Below, piece by piece: positions 12,001 through 22,949 of a stretch of DNA of 64,000 bases. Position numbers and translations under genes: made by a program. Within the stretch, counting starts at the first letter, position 1, and the number at the start of each line of letters is the position of its first letter. This DNA is from Ascidia mentula (taxonomy: Eukaryota; Chordata; Ascidiacea; Phlebobranchia; Ascidiidae), in contig OX387201.1 in assembly GCA_947561715.1 (NCBI GenBank), positions 20,598,001 through 20,662,000 of the forward strand. Direction: 5' to 3'. The notes under the pieces were generated by a model. It made no database searches and had not been told where the DNA came from. It saw nothing but the letters and a program-made list of their open reading frames with translations.

Positions 12001-14231
12001 ACATCGGCCAAACAAAATGATTACTGCAAGCAATATAAACAACGACTTCACTTCTTGACTGAAATTATTCAGTTCTTCAACAGGTTCAAAATCCCACAAG
12101 TGTGGATCAATATTTAGGTCACAATTCACAACAAGCTTCATCCCCACACCCGTTATACCTGGTTGTCCTGGTTGTCATCGCAAACAGCGGCAATCGCGTC
12201 AGCAGTCGCCGTCTGAAGCGAATCGTCCTTCACCGTGAGAAAATCAACCAGGAACCCGGAAGCTCCACACTCCATAATTCTCCGCTGGATGTCGCCCGCA
12301 CCACTCGTGTCTCCCCGACAGAGTGAAGCCAGGGTGTTGATAAACAAAAAAAAACAAAAAAAAAACAAAAAAAAAAGCCAGGGTGTTGATGACGTTGACA
12401 AGCACATCCACAACCTGGAACAATACAAGCTGGAAAGTTACAATTACCTCAAATTCCATGGGAAGTATACGACGGACGTGAGGCATCGGTTTTAAACTAA
12501 CTGCAAAATTTAATCAAGAATTCCCCTCCTGTATTTCTGACTCACGTCAACTTGGAGGAGTTCAACTAACGGCCGGATACCACCATGTGCGGCGATGCGT
12601 GACGCGTTGTCATCCACGTGGGCGAGATCCGAGAGAACGACGGAAGAACGCGATTGAATCTCGCATCTCTCATCCGTAGATTCCAGATCCTGGTTCTCCG
12701 GATCATGATCGTGGGAGGCCATGGGTTTCAACAGAGAAATAAGTGCTGCGAAAAATAGTTCCCGATTGAAAAGAAACAAGTCTGACCAATCGACGGCATA
12801 TTCAATACATTTTACACTTAACTTAATCAAATGCTGCACGATAAGCATACATTGCACAAATTACATAATTTTTACGCAAAGTTACTGCAGACATGAACAG
12901 AAAACGTGATACATAAAATAGCACCGATAAAACCATGAGGGTTTCCGAGTCAGACACACAAGTTCTCTTCCGTGTTCACGTGGTTTTCAAAAATACTGAA
13001 CTGGTATTCAAGTACGATTTCTATCCCGACAAAAGTGAAATATTAACCACGTGACTTAACACTTACTTGGAATCGCGCCAGCGTTCGCAATCTCAACTCT
13101 GACGTCATCCTGTTCCGACATGAGGCAAATAACAGAACAAGCGAGTGATCTTATGGGAGAAGTTGTCTCGTCTTCCAAATCCTTCCCTAAACCTTCAACA
13201 CAAATGTTCACTGAGTCCTCGACCACAAAGTTCGATGGTTTGGGATTTCTGGAGTTACAACTTGGACTCCAACCCCAAACACACACTCGGTGCATCCGCG
13301 TAAAGATTTAACGAAGCTTATTGCGGGAATAAAAACGTTGCAGCGACATCTAGCGGTAAACAACACATGTCTTTTAGTGAGTGCCAGTCAGGTTTAGTGG
13401 GTGTTTCGACCATTAGGTTTCATCCCTGCAGCTTTTGGGCCAGTGACAAAACATCCGGGCGAACACCACGCACAGTCGCCGGGATAGCTTTAAATTTAAT
13501 TTACCCGACGAAAAACATGTGTCCACATTGACCACAGTTAAAAACGAACCAGAATCAAGGGACATGGTTCCTGACTTGGGTCTTTTTCTTGCGCTCCGGA
13601 GCAAATTAACAAGAGGAGGAACTGCATCAACCGCCAACAGAGGGCGCCAGTAAGTCGGTGTGCGATGAAGCAGAACCTCGAGGCAACGAAGCGAAGCGTC
13701 TTGGCGGGAAACGAATCGGAATTCCAGCATTTCTTAAATAGAGAATTTGTTTTTTGTGAGGTTGCAATAATGTTAGGGAATAATAAATAAATAAATTGTC
13801 ACATTTTCCACACACAGAGTTTCTGACTTATTCCGAAAATAAACAACATTTACACAAAATTACAACATACAACCGATGAAACCAAAGTTCCTAAAAGAGT
13901 CATCCACCCTGTTATTAAATTGGTGAATACATACGCATATACACAAAGCATCGTCAGCGTAATTTCAGTATGTTATTATTACGCAACAATGACGTCACTC
14001 ACCAACTAATGCTGGCCACACGTTTAAACTTTCCTCGTCATCACCATCCTTCCTCCCCTCCAAACTAATCAAATATTTGATGACGTCAGTGTTGTAACTG
14101 GGGGTGCTCTTGTCACGGGACCGTCATTGTTGACGTCACGCGATCGCACGGTGGCGCCAGACTTGATGGGAAATTTGAGGCAATCGTGCGCCCCACTTGA
14201 GGCAGCAACGAGCAGTGGTGTAGCGTTGTCC
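9100..14231 (-). pseudogene. ANKAR: Ankyrin and armadillo repeat (ANKAR-like) gene, 3' part, copy A, degenerate
   Basis: Minus-strand exons begin with an ankyrin exon (14003-14231: TPLLVAASSG, HDCLKF) and continue as armadillo repeats. Examples are PLLAVDAVPPLVNLL (13.6 kb), ARIAAHGGIRPLVELL-type (12.55-12.75 kb), TADAIAAVCDD (12.2 kb), IGVLAPLVAIL and QMKAALAVGC (11.8 kb), ERGACALWSLAGHHPEQQRA (11.5 kb), DNTIPPLIRLL (11.1 kb), EEGAIELLVNRVW (10.7 kb), AVSALTMFAFNRI (10.2 kb), ADYLASLAHTRAG (9.7 kb). The stop is at 9100-9102. The ankyrin-then-armadillo order is that of ANKAR, whose biochemical role is poorly known. Only one ankyrin exon is found, and no further exon precedes 14231, so the 5' end is missing in both copies. 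Damage specific to A: a 1-base deletion in the ankyrin exon (about 14105-14120) that leads to TGA, loss of the splice donor (GT to TT at 11725-11726), and a 49-base insertion at 12342-12390. Confidence 0.72.
12326..12390. mobile_element. A-rich retro-insertion with 16-bp target-site duplication
   Basis: A 33-base tract of A with three or four C interruptions (12342-12374) is flanked by identical 16-base copies of AAGCCAGGGTGTTGAT (12326-12341 and 12375-12390). Copy B has the single, uninterrupted target at about 59221-59236. This is the signature of LINE-type target-primed insertion in which only the poly(A) end was copied. It lies in an armadillo exon of the ANKAR-like gene and adds 49 bases, breaking the frame. 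Because B lacks it, it arose after the A/B duplication. Confidence 0.85.
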
Positions 14232-14242
14232 CTGTTTCAACA

Positions 14243-14342
14243 ACATTGGTGAAGGCGCTCGACGTTATATTAAGCACAAAAAGCCTGATCGGAATTCATG
14301 GCAAGGAGAGTCAGGGTTCGAACCCCGGTGTGGTAAAAGATC
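14243..14342 (+). repeat. tRNA-like SINE (copy A)
   Basis: An A-box-like ATTGGTGAAGGCGCTCGAC is followed about 45 bases later by GGTTCGAACCCCGGTGTGG, a near-perfect tRNA B box and T-arm with a 3' acceptor-like end, then an A-rich tail. Spacing and motifs resemble a stretched tRNA. Relatives share the GATCGGGATTC..GGTTCGAAYCCCGGTGTGGCA core at 33717-33822 (-) and 61090-61190 (+). B-box-only relatives are at 18378-18420 (-) and 26505-26535 (-). A tRNA-derived SINE family is the best reading. Confidence 0.6.
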
Positions 14343-14689
14343 AGCAGCTGTTTTTCATTAAATTCCCATTTTCGTGACGTATTTGTTTCATTGATGACGA
14401 AATTAGCAGTGGTTGGATACCGGGTTAGTTTAAATAAGTGCATATACACAGGGATGAGTCAGACCTAACCCGAATATCGTACGTGGAATGCGCTCCACTC
14501 AGATTGTAACAACGTCGCTAGGAATCACACACCTGTTTATATAATAATGTCACTGTTTCTTTTGAGACCAATTAGAATTGATGACGCAACTCTAGCAATA
14601 TATGATAAATGTGCGGCAAGTTGAAAGTAAAAATAAACTAGGTTGATATATACTGGTTAGTGCAGTAATTATGGATGTGTGTTAGATCT

Positions 14690-14916
14690 GCGGACACATG
14701 CACGCACTGTTTCAATCTATAAAGGTCTCATCAGTGCAGCTGGTGACTGTGACACTGGCTGGGACAACTTGGATACTGACAGGGACACAGATTTTAATTT
14801 CAAGGTGTCTGTGGTGTAAGTGTGCATGGTAGTCTACAAGCTAGCCCAGTGCCACAGTCACACCAAACTGCACTGATGAGACCTTATAGGATGAAATATT
14901 GTGTGCACGTGTCCGC
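14690..14916. mobile_element. Fold-back/MITE-like element (copy A)
   Basis: The ends are inverted repeats of about 70 bases. The left arm contains GGTCTCATCAGTGCAG then a segment near GACTGTGACACTGG. The right arm contains CCAGTGCCACAGTCACACC then CTGCACTGATGAGACC. The outermost bases are GCGGACACATGC and GCACGTGTCCGC. There is no coding capacity. The copy-B counterpart lies at about 61529-61770. I could not identify a clean target-site duplication, so the family is open. Confidence 0.6.
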
Positions 14917-15089
14917 ATTTCTCATGGATTCTTATGGCTCTTTACTGCTTGTAAGGAAGAAACACATTTAGTGCTTGTTTTGTATTTGGACCGATTCTGT
15001 TTAAAGTCAGAATACTGCACTTCATTATAGATATTTTGATAACCCAACCCCCGTTTTGCCATTGTGAATTATTAAACATATATGTTTAT

Positions 15090-15480
15090 GCACGTCTTAT
15101 GGCCTCGGCAGATCCCAGCATGGAAACTCGTTATCACACGATCATCTAAAATCCACCAACCTGTGATCCACTCAGCAAAAGATTTCCATGAGAGTTGTGA
15201 CACTTTCGTGACCGTGTGACCAACATTCAGACAATATAGCAAGCCAGAAGTGTTTAAATCCCAAGCTACAACCGCTTCATTAGTAGCAGCAGTTGCGGTC
15301 AAGTTTACATCCACAGGACTCCAACCCATGTCAACTCATGTTTAAGCCCTGAAATTAAAAAAAATGCTAATTATGTGTTAGGACAAACATGTTGATGACC
15401 AGGTACTGTGATCATGTCAAATGTTAGGTTTAGTGAATTATGTCAACTATATGATTTTATTGGGTGATGACTAGCAACAT
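15090..15480 (-). pseudogene. WDR24: Isolated WDR24 exon-2 fragment with flanking intron (copy A)
   Basis: Minus-strand frame at 15329-15160 reads MGWSPVDVNLTATAATNEA and VVAWDLNT, matching exon 2 of the WDR24 genes at 7.6-7.8 kb and 54.0-54.2 kb. Homology continues into both flanking introns (15095-15120 with 7525-7545; 15350-15480 with 7800-7960). No other WDR24 exon is nearby. The fragment is present at the same place in copy B (61975-62350), so it predates the A/B duplication and shows that WDR24 had been copied before. Confidence 0.85.
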
Positions 15481-15799
15481 GTTACAATATAAACTTATTG
15501 ATGTTTGTTGTTTAAACAAACATTTGCCTGAATACTCAGGGCTATAGGGTGAGAAATTCTTACCACAAACAAATCAAAGTTTGGGTCAACTTCTGACATT
15601 GTAAATGCAAGTTGAATTATAACCACAATTACTTTAATCATTATCACAGCTTTGTTTTCACCCCAAACTTATTGTATATATTTTTTTTATTTTTTTGTTT
15701 TTGACTTCATTTTTACACATACCGCAGGTTCAAGTATTTTCCCATGGATCATCATGAGATCACAAACAAAATAACATAAATTTGTCTTATCAGACTTAC

Positions 15800-17087
15800 C
15801 AGAAGCAGTGTTTCCACAAACTATTTGAGCAGTCGGTTGGGATTTGAGAACTGCAAATAAATCATTAAACGAAGTTGGTCAGATCCATGAAGTTCCACCA
15901 TTAAATAATTCAAGCCTGGTTGCTTTTAGTTGCACTAACCTGACCTTTTTAAGGTCCTAAGAAACAAAAACTGTTAAAAATTTCTAGAGATACAATGTTG
16001 TTTACTTAAAGTATTTGTTGGTCACAGAAAAGGAATCAGGAAGTTTGTACATTTTATTGCATGTTGTACCTCAATGTCTGAACATTTTTCCAGCAGTTTT
16101 GGGTCAGCATCTGTTGCAGAAGATTTCATTGCATCAAGTATGGGACGATATCCTGTACAACGACAAATGTCTCCATCAAAACTATCTTTGCTCGGTTGGA
16201 GTTGGATCTTCTGATAAAAGGCTAAAAAGACAAGAGAGTTACTTTATGGTTTTATTGGCAACTACAAATAAACATGCATACTACAATGATTTAATATAAT
16301 AAGCACAGTTGTGTTTGAAAGGCCAGAAAACCATACTCTGAATAACCCACCACAAATTTTCTGTGTATTCTAATTTATAAGCGAACCTGTACATATTCAT
16401 GACGAAGCCAGGAGTGCAATAACCACACTGTGAACCATCGAACTCAGCTACACGAGTTTGTATTGCATTGTAGCCATCTCTTCGTGACCCAAGTCCTCCC
16501 ACAGTTGTTACTCTGCACCCGTCCACTGAAGCAAGCAGGCTGAGGCACTAAATACGTTTGTCAATACATAAATTTTTTTTAACATGCATTTTTATGTCAA
16601 ACACAGTAAAATTAGTTAATGAACAGGAAGCATCTGCATATCAGTTATGATTAAACAACAAACCAAGACATAGAAATTAACTTTTAACATTCACCAAGTT
16701 TACAGCTTCTATCTTTCCGGGAGTTTTCTCCATGGCAACCATGCAACATCCACATCCTCCCTCATAACACATCACTTTTGTTCCAGTGAGTCCTGGTTGT
16801 GATCGCAGCCATGAGTTCAGGCTCATCATCGGATCCACATCATCAACTGAACAAAGCAAACAGGTTTACAACAACTAATAATTTCTACTTCTATCTTTAA
16901 CAAACACGTTCACATTTTTGTGACAGCTATTGCCAACAACTAAAATTAACTAAATTAAAATGCATTAAAAGCCTAAAAAAAGAAATGCAGAAGTTTTTTT
17001 GAAAATAAGCTTCAACAAACCTGTATACAGTTGTCCAATTACATGGAATGATATTGAGGTACTTGTCATTGTACCAAGTATAACCAC
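15800..17087 (-). pseudogene. Aldehyde oxidase/xanthine dehydrogenase, first exons only (copy A)
   Basis: The full enzyme is a molybdo-flavoprotein of about 1,300 residues with two 2Fe-2S domains, an FAD domain and a Mo-cofactor domain, oxidising aldehydes or purines in the cytosol. Here only five exons are found: 17021-17087, 16695-16846, 16387-16547, 16070-16221 and 15800-15944. Exon 2 carries the plant-ferredoxin-like cluster motif CYEGGCGCC. Exon 3 has GSQCGYCTPGFVMNMY and exon 4 has DICRCTGYRPILDA, the second cluster. Exon 5 begins the FAD domain (AQIVCGNTASG). A likely start is ATG at 17067-17069 giving MTSTSISFH. The remaining FAD and all Mo-domain exons are absent; downstream lies the WDR24 fragment. 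A TGA at 15879-15881 breaks exon 5, where copy B has CGA. DADP and YGxC context resembles invertebrate aldehyde oxidases more than xanthine dehydrogenase. Confidence 0.88.
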
Positions 17088-17123
17088 CTAAAGTGGAAGC
17101 ATAGAAAGTTTTGTCCCACGTAT

Positions 17124-19029
17124 TTAAGAATTAGCTACAAAATTTTGTTGACAAAAATGCACCATAGGTTTTGTATTAAATTCATAACCTTTTACAATGG
17201 GGTTGAGAGATAAAATATTTAAAAAAAATTTACAAATGGCTGACAAACCACAGCAAATCAATACATGGATCCCAGAGTGGAAAGTTTGTTTTTTGCTCAG
17301 AGGATTTTGTTTTGGCAATCGTTAATTTCGCAGACGTTTTTTTCATATGTTAATGCATTAGCTCATTAATATTTTGCGGATTATCGGTAAATTTTCACAA
17401 AATTATTTGACATTTTTTCCTAAAACCTGTGCTAATGATAAATCTTGATAATATAAATTTAAAATTAACGTGAAAACAAAACTTTTGTAAATCAGAAGAA
17501 ATACACAAAAGCTTTCACAGCATTGGAATTAAACCTCGCTAGTAAACTCCCTGCGACGCTTAGCTTAAAAGTCATCATTCATTTGTTTTCTGAGTTTACA
17601 TTTTTTCCTAAAACGTGAAATGGCACGGAACGCACAGGGGATTTCCCAATGCATAAAATAATTACCTCAGCTATTTTTAATGATCAGAAATGGTTGGTCT
17701 TCAGGGGCCTTTTAACTGACGCCATAAAAAATTAGGGATTTTTGTAAGGCCACAATTTCATCTGTTTCTTTCCACAACAATACATTTTCCAAACAGAAAT
17801 AGAAACAAAATTTGTGTCCGAAAAGAACCTCCCCTTACGCGAAACCCTGTGTAGGTTTCAAGTTACGCATCAACTTCTATGTAACGGTTACGACCCACTG
17901 AAACTAAACACACCCTGTCTCCTCGCAACCAGCATTCAGTTGCTAAGTGTGTAGTAGTTTGCTGGTTCACTGAAGGTTTGCAAGGATTAATATTTGTCAG
18001 CTTGTTCTAGCTGACTTTGCGAGCAATCAGTTAAGAAACCGTGAAACTCTGGCTTATTTTGAAGTGTACAGGGGTCTTTCATAATGAACTGATAAAACGA
18101 TATGCGGAAACGGTTTGAGTTATAGTAGAAGTTAAAAAGAAACATTGGATTTTATGATTATGATGATACATGCGATCAATCAACTCACCAAAGTTGGAAT
18201 TTAAGGATGTAATTTAATGGTTCTCAAACTGGTCGTCGCGTTACCTCGGTGCGTTGTTTCGAATATCCAAGGGCGTCGGGTAACTTAAAACCCGGCCTTT
18301 TACAACAATCAGTGCGTCACACGTACTGTGAATATCTGCATATGCGTCGCACTGCAATATGTTCATTTACTTATTTGTTGCCACACCGGGATTCGAACCC
18401 GCGACACCTATCGAATCAGCCACATATATAAAGTCATTTCCTTCAATGACGTACAGCGGTCGGTTTCGCTTTGCAATCAATTGATTTGATTGCGCAGCGT
18501 TAAATTGAGTTGAAAGCGAAGTTGGTAAATGATATGTGACGTCAAGTAGCAAATGTGGAGAATCATAGCTTTATGTACGGTTGTGAATGCGTACAAAGCT
18601 GTTGTATTTGAACAAGAATTCTCTGTCAAATTTTATTTGTAACGCACGGAAAAGAAGATAACATTTATGATTAAATCGATAGCAAACAAAACAAGATCTT
18701 GGTTTATTTACTTGCGATAAAGTGCACAGCAGTAGTTTAGCGTTGAATAAATTATTCCGGCAATTACTAAGTTATTTATTCCAATATTTAATTTAGTTGA
18801 TTAGCTAATTAAAAAGCATTGATTTGTTTATCAAATGTAGTATCACCCCATATTGTGCATTGTTGGAATGTGGCTGCACCGTATATGCAGAGAAACTTAT
18901 ACACAGCAAAATGATGTGATACATAATATGCCATGACGTGGCGTGATAACTTATCATATACCGTTATCATGTTTATACTTACTGGCATTTTTATGTAGGC
19001 ATAATTTTTTTGCTTCAACGTACTGAACA
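17124..19029. other. Gene-free stretch right of copy A
   Basis: No coding exon is supported. Short open frames at 17124-17318, 18249-18431 and 18809-19084 have no recognisable domain and no good splice context. A tRNA-like B box lies at 18378-18420. The right edge of the segmental duplication is somewhere here or at 17123, but cannot be fixed because copy B runs off the window. Confidence 0.55.
18378..18440 (-). repeat. tRNA-like SINE end
   Basis: The minus strand reads TCGCGGGTTCGAATCCCGG then TGTGGCAACAAATAAG. This is a T-arm/B-box plus acceptor-like end, shared with the SINE-like units at 14243, 26505, 33717 and 61090. The upstream part differs, so it may be a truncated or related member. 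Confidence 0.45.
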
Positions 19030-21078
19030 ATGTTTGGCGATCTTGATGATGACGTAGATCAAGTATGGAATGAGTGGATCGCAAAATACAGTAAGTTTAT
19101 TCCTAGTTTCCACCAAATTGCTTTAATAAGTTTCATTCTTAATTTACATCGATTTAACATTTAGAGTTATGTTGCAGTTATTTCGATGGTTTGCAGATAA
19201 ACAATATTTAAACGAGGACGAACTTCTTGAAAGAAAAAGTATTTGGGAAAGAAGTTTAGCTGAAGTGAAAAAACACAATGAAGATTTCAAGACTGGAAAG
19301 TTCACGTACAGGATTTCTCTAACACAGTTCAGCGATCGGGTAAAAAACAACACATGTCCAAATCAACTCAGTAATGTTTCATGCAATGGTTGCTGATGCA
19401 GCCAGACTGCGATACCTGGGCTGCGAAACCTGTTAACCTAATGACTTCCTACTAAGTTTGAATAAACGTTTGTTTAAATACATTTCCACACAGAAAAACG
19501 AAGAAATTCCATGGATGGACGATCGGAATGTGGCAGAATGTTACAGACCACCCTTGTTATTCGGAGCATCGAAAATGTGCGAAGAACCTCAAGAAACTGA
19601 CCCAGATGTTGGCATTGAGGAACCCAACCCTGAAAGTTTTGACTGGAGGGACAAGGGTTGTGTAACACCGGTGCAAGACCAAGGAACTGAGTTACCCGTT
19701 TGCTGAATATTCAGTGCAGTAAGCGTTCGTAACAAATGCCTAACTAGTATAACTACTGTGATTTAAATATGCAGGTAGCAGCCGTTGAATCTCATCACAA
19801 GATAAACAATGGAGAATTGGTCAAACTTTCTGAACAACAATTAGTTGATTGTGACAAAAAGGGTGGAGGAACAGGAGATCTGGAATGGGCGTTTAATTAC
19901 ATTCGAAGGAATGGACTCGTTTTTGAACATGAATATCCGTTCATTGGCAAGGTTGATTTAACGAAAATCCATTTTTAATATTAAGCAATAATTGGATCTT
20001 CAGTGTGCTTTTTACCTCATAACATACTTCCCATAGACGTCCATTACTAAAGTACCTTGTAGATTGCCAGAGTTATAACGTAACCACCACTAAAGTACTG
20101 GTTTTTGTAATTGAGAGTCTTGAAAAGAGATACGTTTAATTGTATCTTCCAGTACTGGTTTGGTTTGAGAAACCAAACATCAAAATCAGCAAAACTTATT
20201 AGGTTGAACCATTGTAATCGAAATTTACGAAAAGATCTTCGTAAACAAAAAGTTACATAACATACATCGTGATTTGGTGAAAATATGTGTACGACAATTT
20301 GATCTGTTACATTGGACAGAGAACACGATGCAGAGATGGACCTTGTAGACGTATCGGAATCAAAGGATTCAAGAAAATAAAAAGATGTGAAAAAGAACTT
20401 GAAAATGTGGTGGTGAAAGTTGGGCCGGTTGCTGTCAGTTTGGTTGCTTCAAATAAATCCAAATTTCACGCTCACACCAACTATGAAGGTAACTTTTTGA
20501 AAACAACTTCTTATAACTTAACTGTATATAAATAAATTTGCCTCTTTGCGAGCAAATATTAAATATCATAGCAGTGCAATGAACTTTCAGATATATTTTA
20601 TGATCCTGATTGGGAAAAAGGTTTAAATCCAACGAACGAAAACGCATTACGTCACACAGTGTTGGTCGTTGGTTATGGAAAAGATCAGAGCAAACCACCT
20701 GGCGAGGACAAGTACTGGATTATCAAGAACAGGTATACCATCATATTTTTGTGTAAATGCCATGAAGACAACATGTTATAAACCATTAGTAACCAATGTG
20801 GAACAAAACCAAACTACAACAAATCAGCAAAGTGTTTATCGTTTTTATCGTGTACAATTATACCTCAAATATGATACATCCTTGTTGGTAAAGTCTTTGA
20901 AAACTTCTTACAAATACTGTAAAATTTCTCAAATTGAGAATATTTGCTCAGTTGGGGAGTTGGTGACGATGATTCGGGTTTCAAGAAAATTGCCAAAGAT
21001 CGAGACAACAATTGTTTTGTTTCTGGACAAGCAATTTATCCTGTTGGCGTGGGTTGCTACTCACCAGAGGAAAGCTAG
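19030..21078 (+). pseudogene. Cathepsin-L-like papain-family cysteine protease with degenerate active site
   Basis: Seven exons: 19030-19090, 19197-19339, 19494-19718, 19775-19951, 20320-20488, 20591-20732 and 20952-21078 (TAG). The product has an I29 inhibitor prodomain (ERFNIN-like ERKSIWERSLAEVKKHN, then ISLTQFSDR). The mature part begins near PESFDWRDKG. It has VQDQG, LSEQQLVDCD, VGPVAVSLVA, the catalytic His region RHTVLVVGYG and the catalytic Asn region YWIIKN|SWG, ending NNCFVSGQAIYPVGVGCYSPEES. The catalytic-Cys loop is abnormal: the usual QxCGSCW is replaced by a sequence one residue longer, with the disulfide Cys lost, the Cys kept, and TGA (19704-19706) where Trp is expected. The CNGG motif after VDCD is also missing. 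All other exons and splice sites look sound. No signal peptide is visible at this start, so an upstream exon may be missing. Confidence 0.85.
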
Positions 21079-21532
21079 ACCACAGTTAATAAATGTCAAC
21101 GTGCCAAGAAGAACAAAAACGTAACAAGGACTCGCATATTTTGACTAAAATAGTAAAATAGTTTTCGATCAGACCGACCACACTTGAAAAGCCCGAGACG
21201 AAGCAACCAAGATTACGTTGCCATGTAATTTGCTGGTAATTGTTTGTTGGTCGTCTCCATGGCGTCAGTTTTCCTGTGTAAAGTTTAACCCGGTTTTCCA
21301 GTAACTGAATGTCTTCTGTTAAATGCTTGCTGTGAACAATCTTTTTTCAGAACCTCTAAATCGTCACCCCTCTCACTAGTATAGTGTGCTTTTATCAGTC
21401 TCAGCCTCTACAACTTAACCTAATAGTCTTCGCTTTGTGTGTTAACTCTGTACTTGTATACCGAAAGTGTAGTTGTTAATGCGTGTGTCTAATTATTTGA
21501 CTAACTTTGTATCAATGTAGTTTTGATGAAGT

Positions 21533-21538
21533 AATAAA
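21533..21538 (+). terminator. Polyadenylation signal of the cathepsin-like gene
   Basis: AATAAA lies about 455 bases past the stop codon, in a T/A-rich context followed by TGTATGTAG, as expected for a 3' UTR end. No better signal lies closer to the stop. Confidence 0.45.
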
Positions 21539-21854
21539 GATGTATGTAGTATAATTCTCTGCATCAGGTTTTCAATTAAACTCAGGTAAAGGAACAACAT
21601 AAGCACCCATGTGCGACTTTATGTCAAATGTACTGAACAAATATGATTTCCCAATCAAATTCTACGCAAGTTATATTAGATTTATGTATCGCAAAATTGG
21701 AGAACAAATTAGAAAAAAATGCAGCGATTAAAGAGTGCAATTCATCATAACGTAATTAATAATCTGCGTAAATTCAACATTATCAAGTGTACACAAAACT
21801 AATATCAAAGGAGCAAAAATCCATGTTTAATATTTGCATCCAAGTAATAAATGC

Positions 21855-22740
21855 TTAACTGATTGGAACCGGGGGCACCCTGGGGTTGTGGATTATTGAT
21901 TTAAGCGTGTGAGAAGTCACAAGGTTTGTGTTAAAAAAAACTTCAAATTTCAACATTCTGCCCCAGGCTTTAATACAGATTCTTACGTCATTTTGTCTGA
22001 CTCGCGCCTTGAAATTTGTTTGCTGCATTCGGGCCACTTTGAAACGTAAATTCCAATGCGAAAAACATGTGGCCTTGTAATTATCATGCTTTTTATCTTT
22101 AGTCAAAATTAATGCCGGATAATTGTCCATGATTTAACGGTTTAGTCTTTTCACAATTTCTACGAAGGAATGTCAACCGTGATGTTGTCATAAAATACCT
22201 TTGGTTGTTCAGCCACAATTTACGCTTCCGTCAGGATTTTTATATTATTTGTGGTACAATCTATCCGCGGTGGAGTTAACATGGACGTGAGCCACAAGCA
22301 AAACGTTGCGCGTCATCTTCTCCACTGTGCTGAATGCAGATATCATAGACAATTTAATACATTAGTTACAACTCTGTGATGTTTGGTCCCCCAAATAAAA
22401 GTGAGAACATGCATACGATGAACCAACCCTCCTTTGTTTGTGATCAACGTTGTAATTATCTATATATAGCGTCCTGAAACCCGGTAGTAATAAACGTTGC
22501 TGGGCTTTGCGCGCACGTTCAATCTCCTAATCATGTTTACTGCGCGTCTGTGATTGCAGTGTTATGATGTCATGCAGTACCTGGTACAAGATTAATCTCA
22601 GGTTGTTTGGTGGGAGACGAGATTAGAAGATGAAGTAAGCGCTTGGCGGTGCGTGTCGCGATTGCTAAAAGTAGCGTTTGCCACAAAAACTGGAAATTGA
22701 CAATTTGCAAACGCGTCCCTGAAAACACCTATTTATAAAA
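21855..22740. repeat. Local degenerate duplication, unit 1
   Basis: Shared landmarks with unit 2 occur in the same order: ACTGATTGGAACC, GTGTGAGAAGTC, TTCTGCCCCAGGCTT, TTACGTCATTTTGTCTGACT, CACTTTGAAACGTAAATTCC, then TGCAGTACCTGGTACAAGATT and CGATTGCTAAAAGTAGCG. The intervening sequence has diverged strongly. There is no coding frame. It may be two copies of one old mobile element or a local tandem duplication of about 1.1 kb. Confidence 0.6.
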
Positions 22741-22949
22741 GTCGGGATGGTTGAACCCAGAATAACAGATGAATTTGTCTGATATTCTGAATGTAAACGA
22801 AGAACAGGAAACAATGCAAACGAATGTCGTTTTGCGAACACTTTTCAACCACATGTCTGTAAAAAATAAGTAACTTTAATAATGACAATTGATTGCAAAA
22901 ATAACCTTGATATAAAGAGTCCAGTTTAATCTTACCCTCCTGGTATTAA

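Larger units (their letters stand above)
14232..15089. other. Gene-free stretch between ANKAR 5' break and WDR24 fragment (copy A)
   Basis: No exon is supported. It contains a tRNA-like SINE (about 14243-14342) directly at the point where the ANKAR exons stop, and a fold-back element (14690-14916). Both occur at the matching places in copy B (61085-61185 and about 61529-61770). Confidence 0.6.
265..17123. repeat. Copy A of a large direct segmental duplication (minimum extent)
   Basis: Sequence from about 265 onward matches copy B from about 45573 onward, collinearly and in the same orientation, across exons, introns and intergenic DNA. Bases up to 17123 still match the last bases of the window (64000), so the right edge of A cannot be placed by comparison. 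The order is LRR tail (+), WDR24 (-), ANKAR-like (-), WDR24 exon fragment (-), AOX 5' exons (-). B is about 1.6 kb longer over the same span because of several insertions. The block itself contains truncated genes shared by both copies, so some truncation came before this duplication. Confidence 0.95.

Noticed and set aside
19704-19706. TGA read as selenocysteine in the protease
   Set aside because: The expected residue at this site is Trp, not Cys; the Cys codon is still present beside it, and the loop has other damage.
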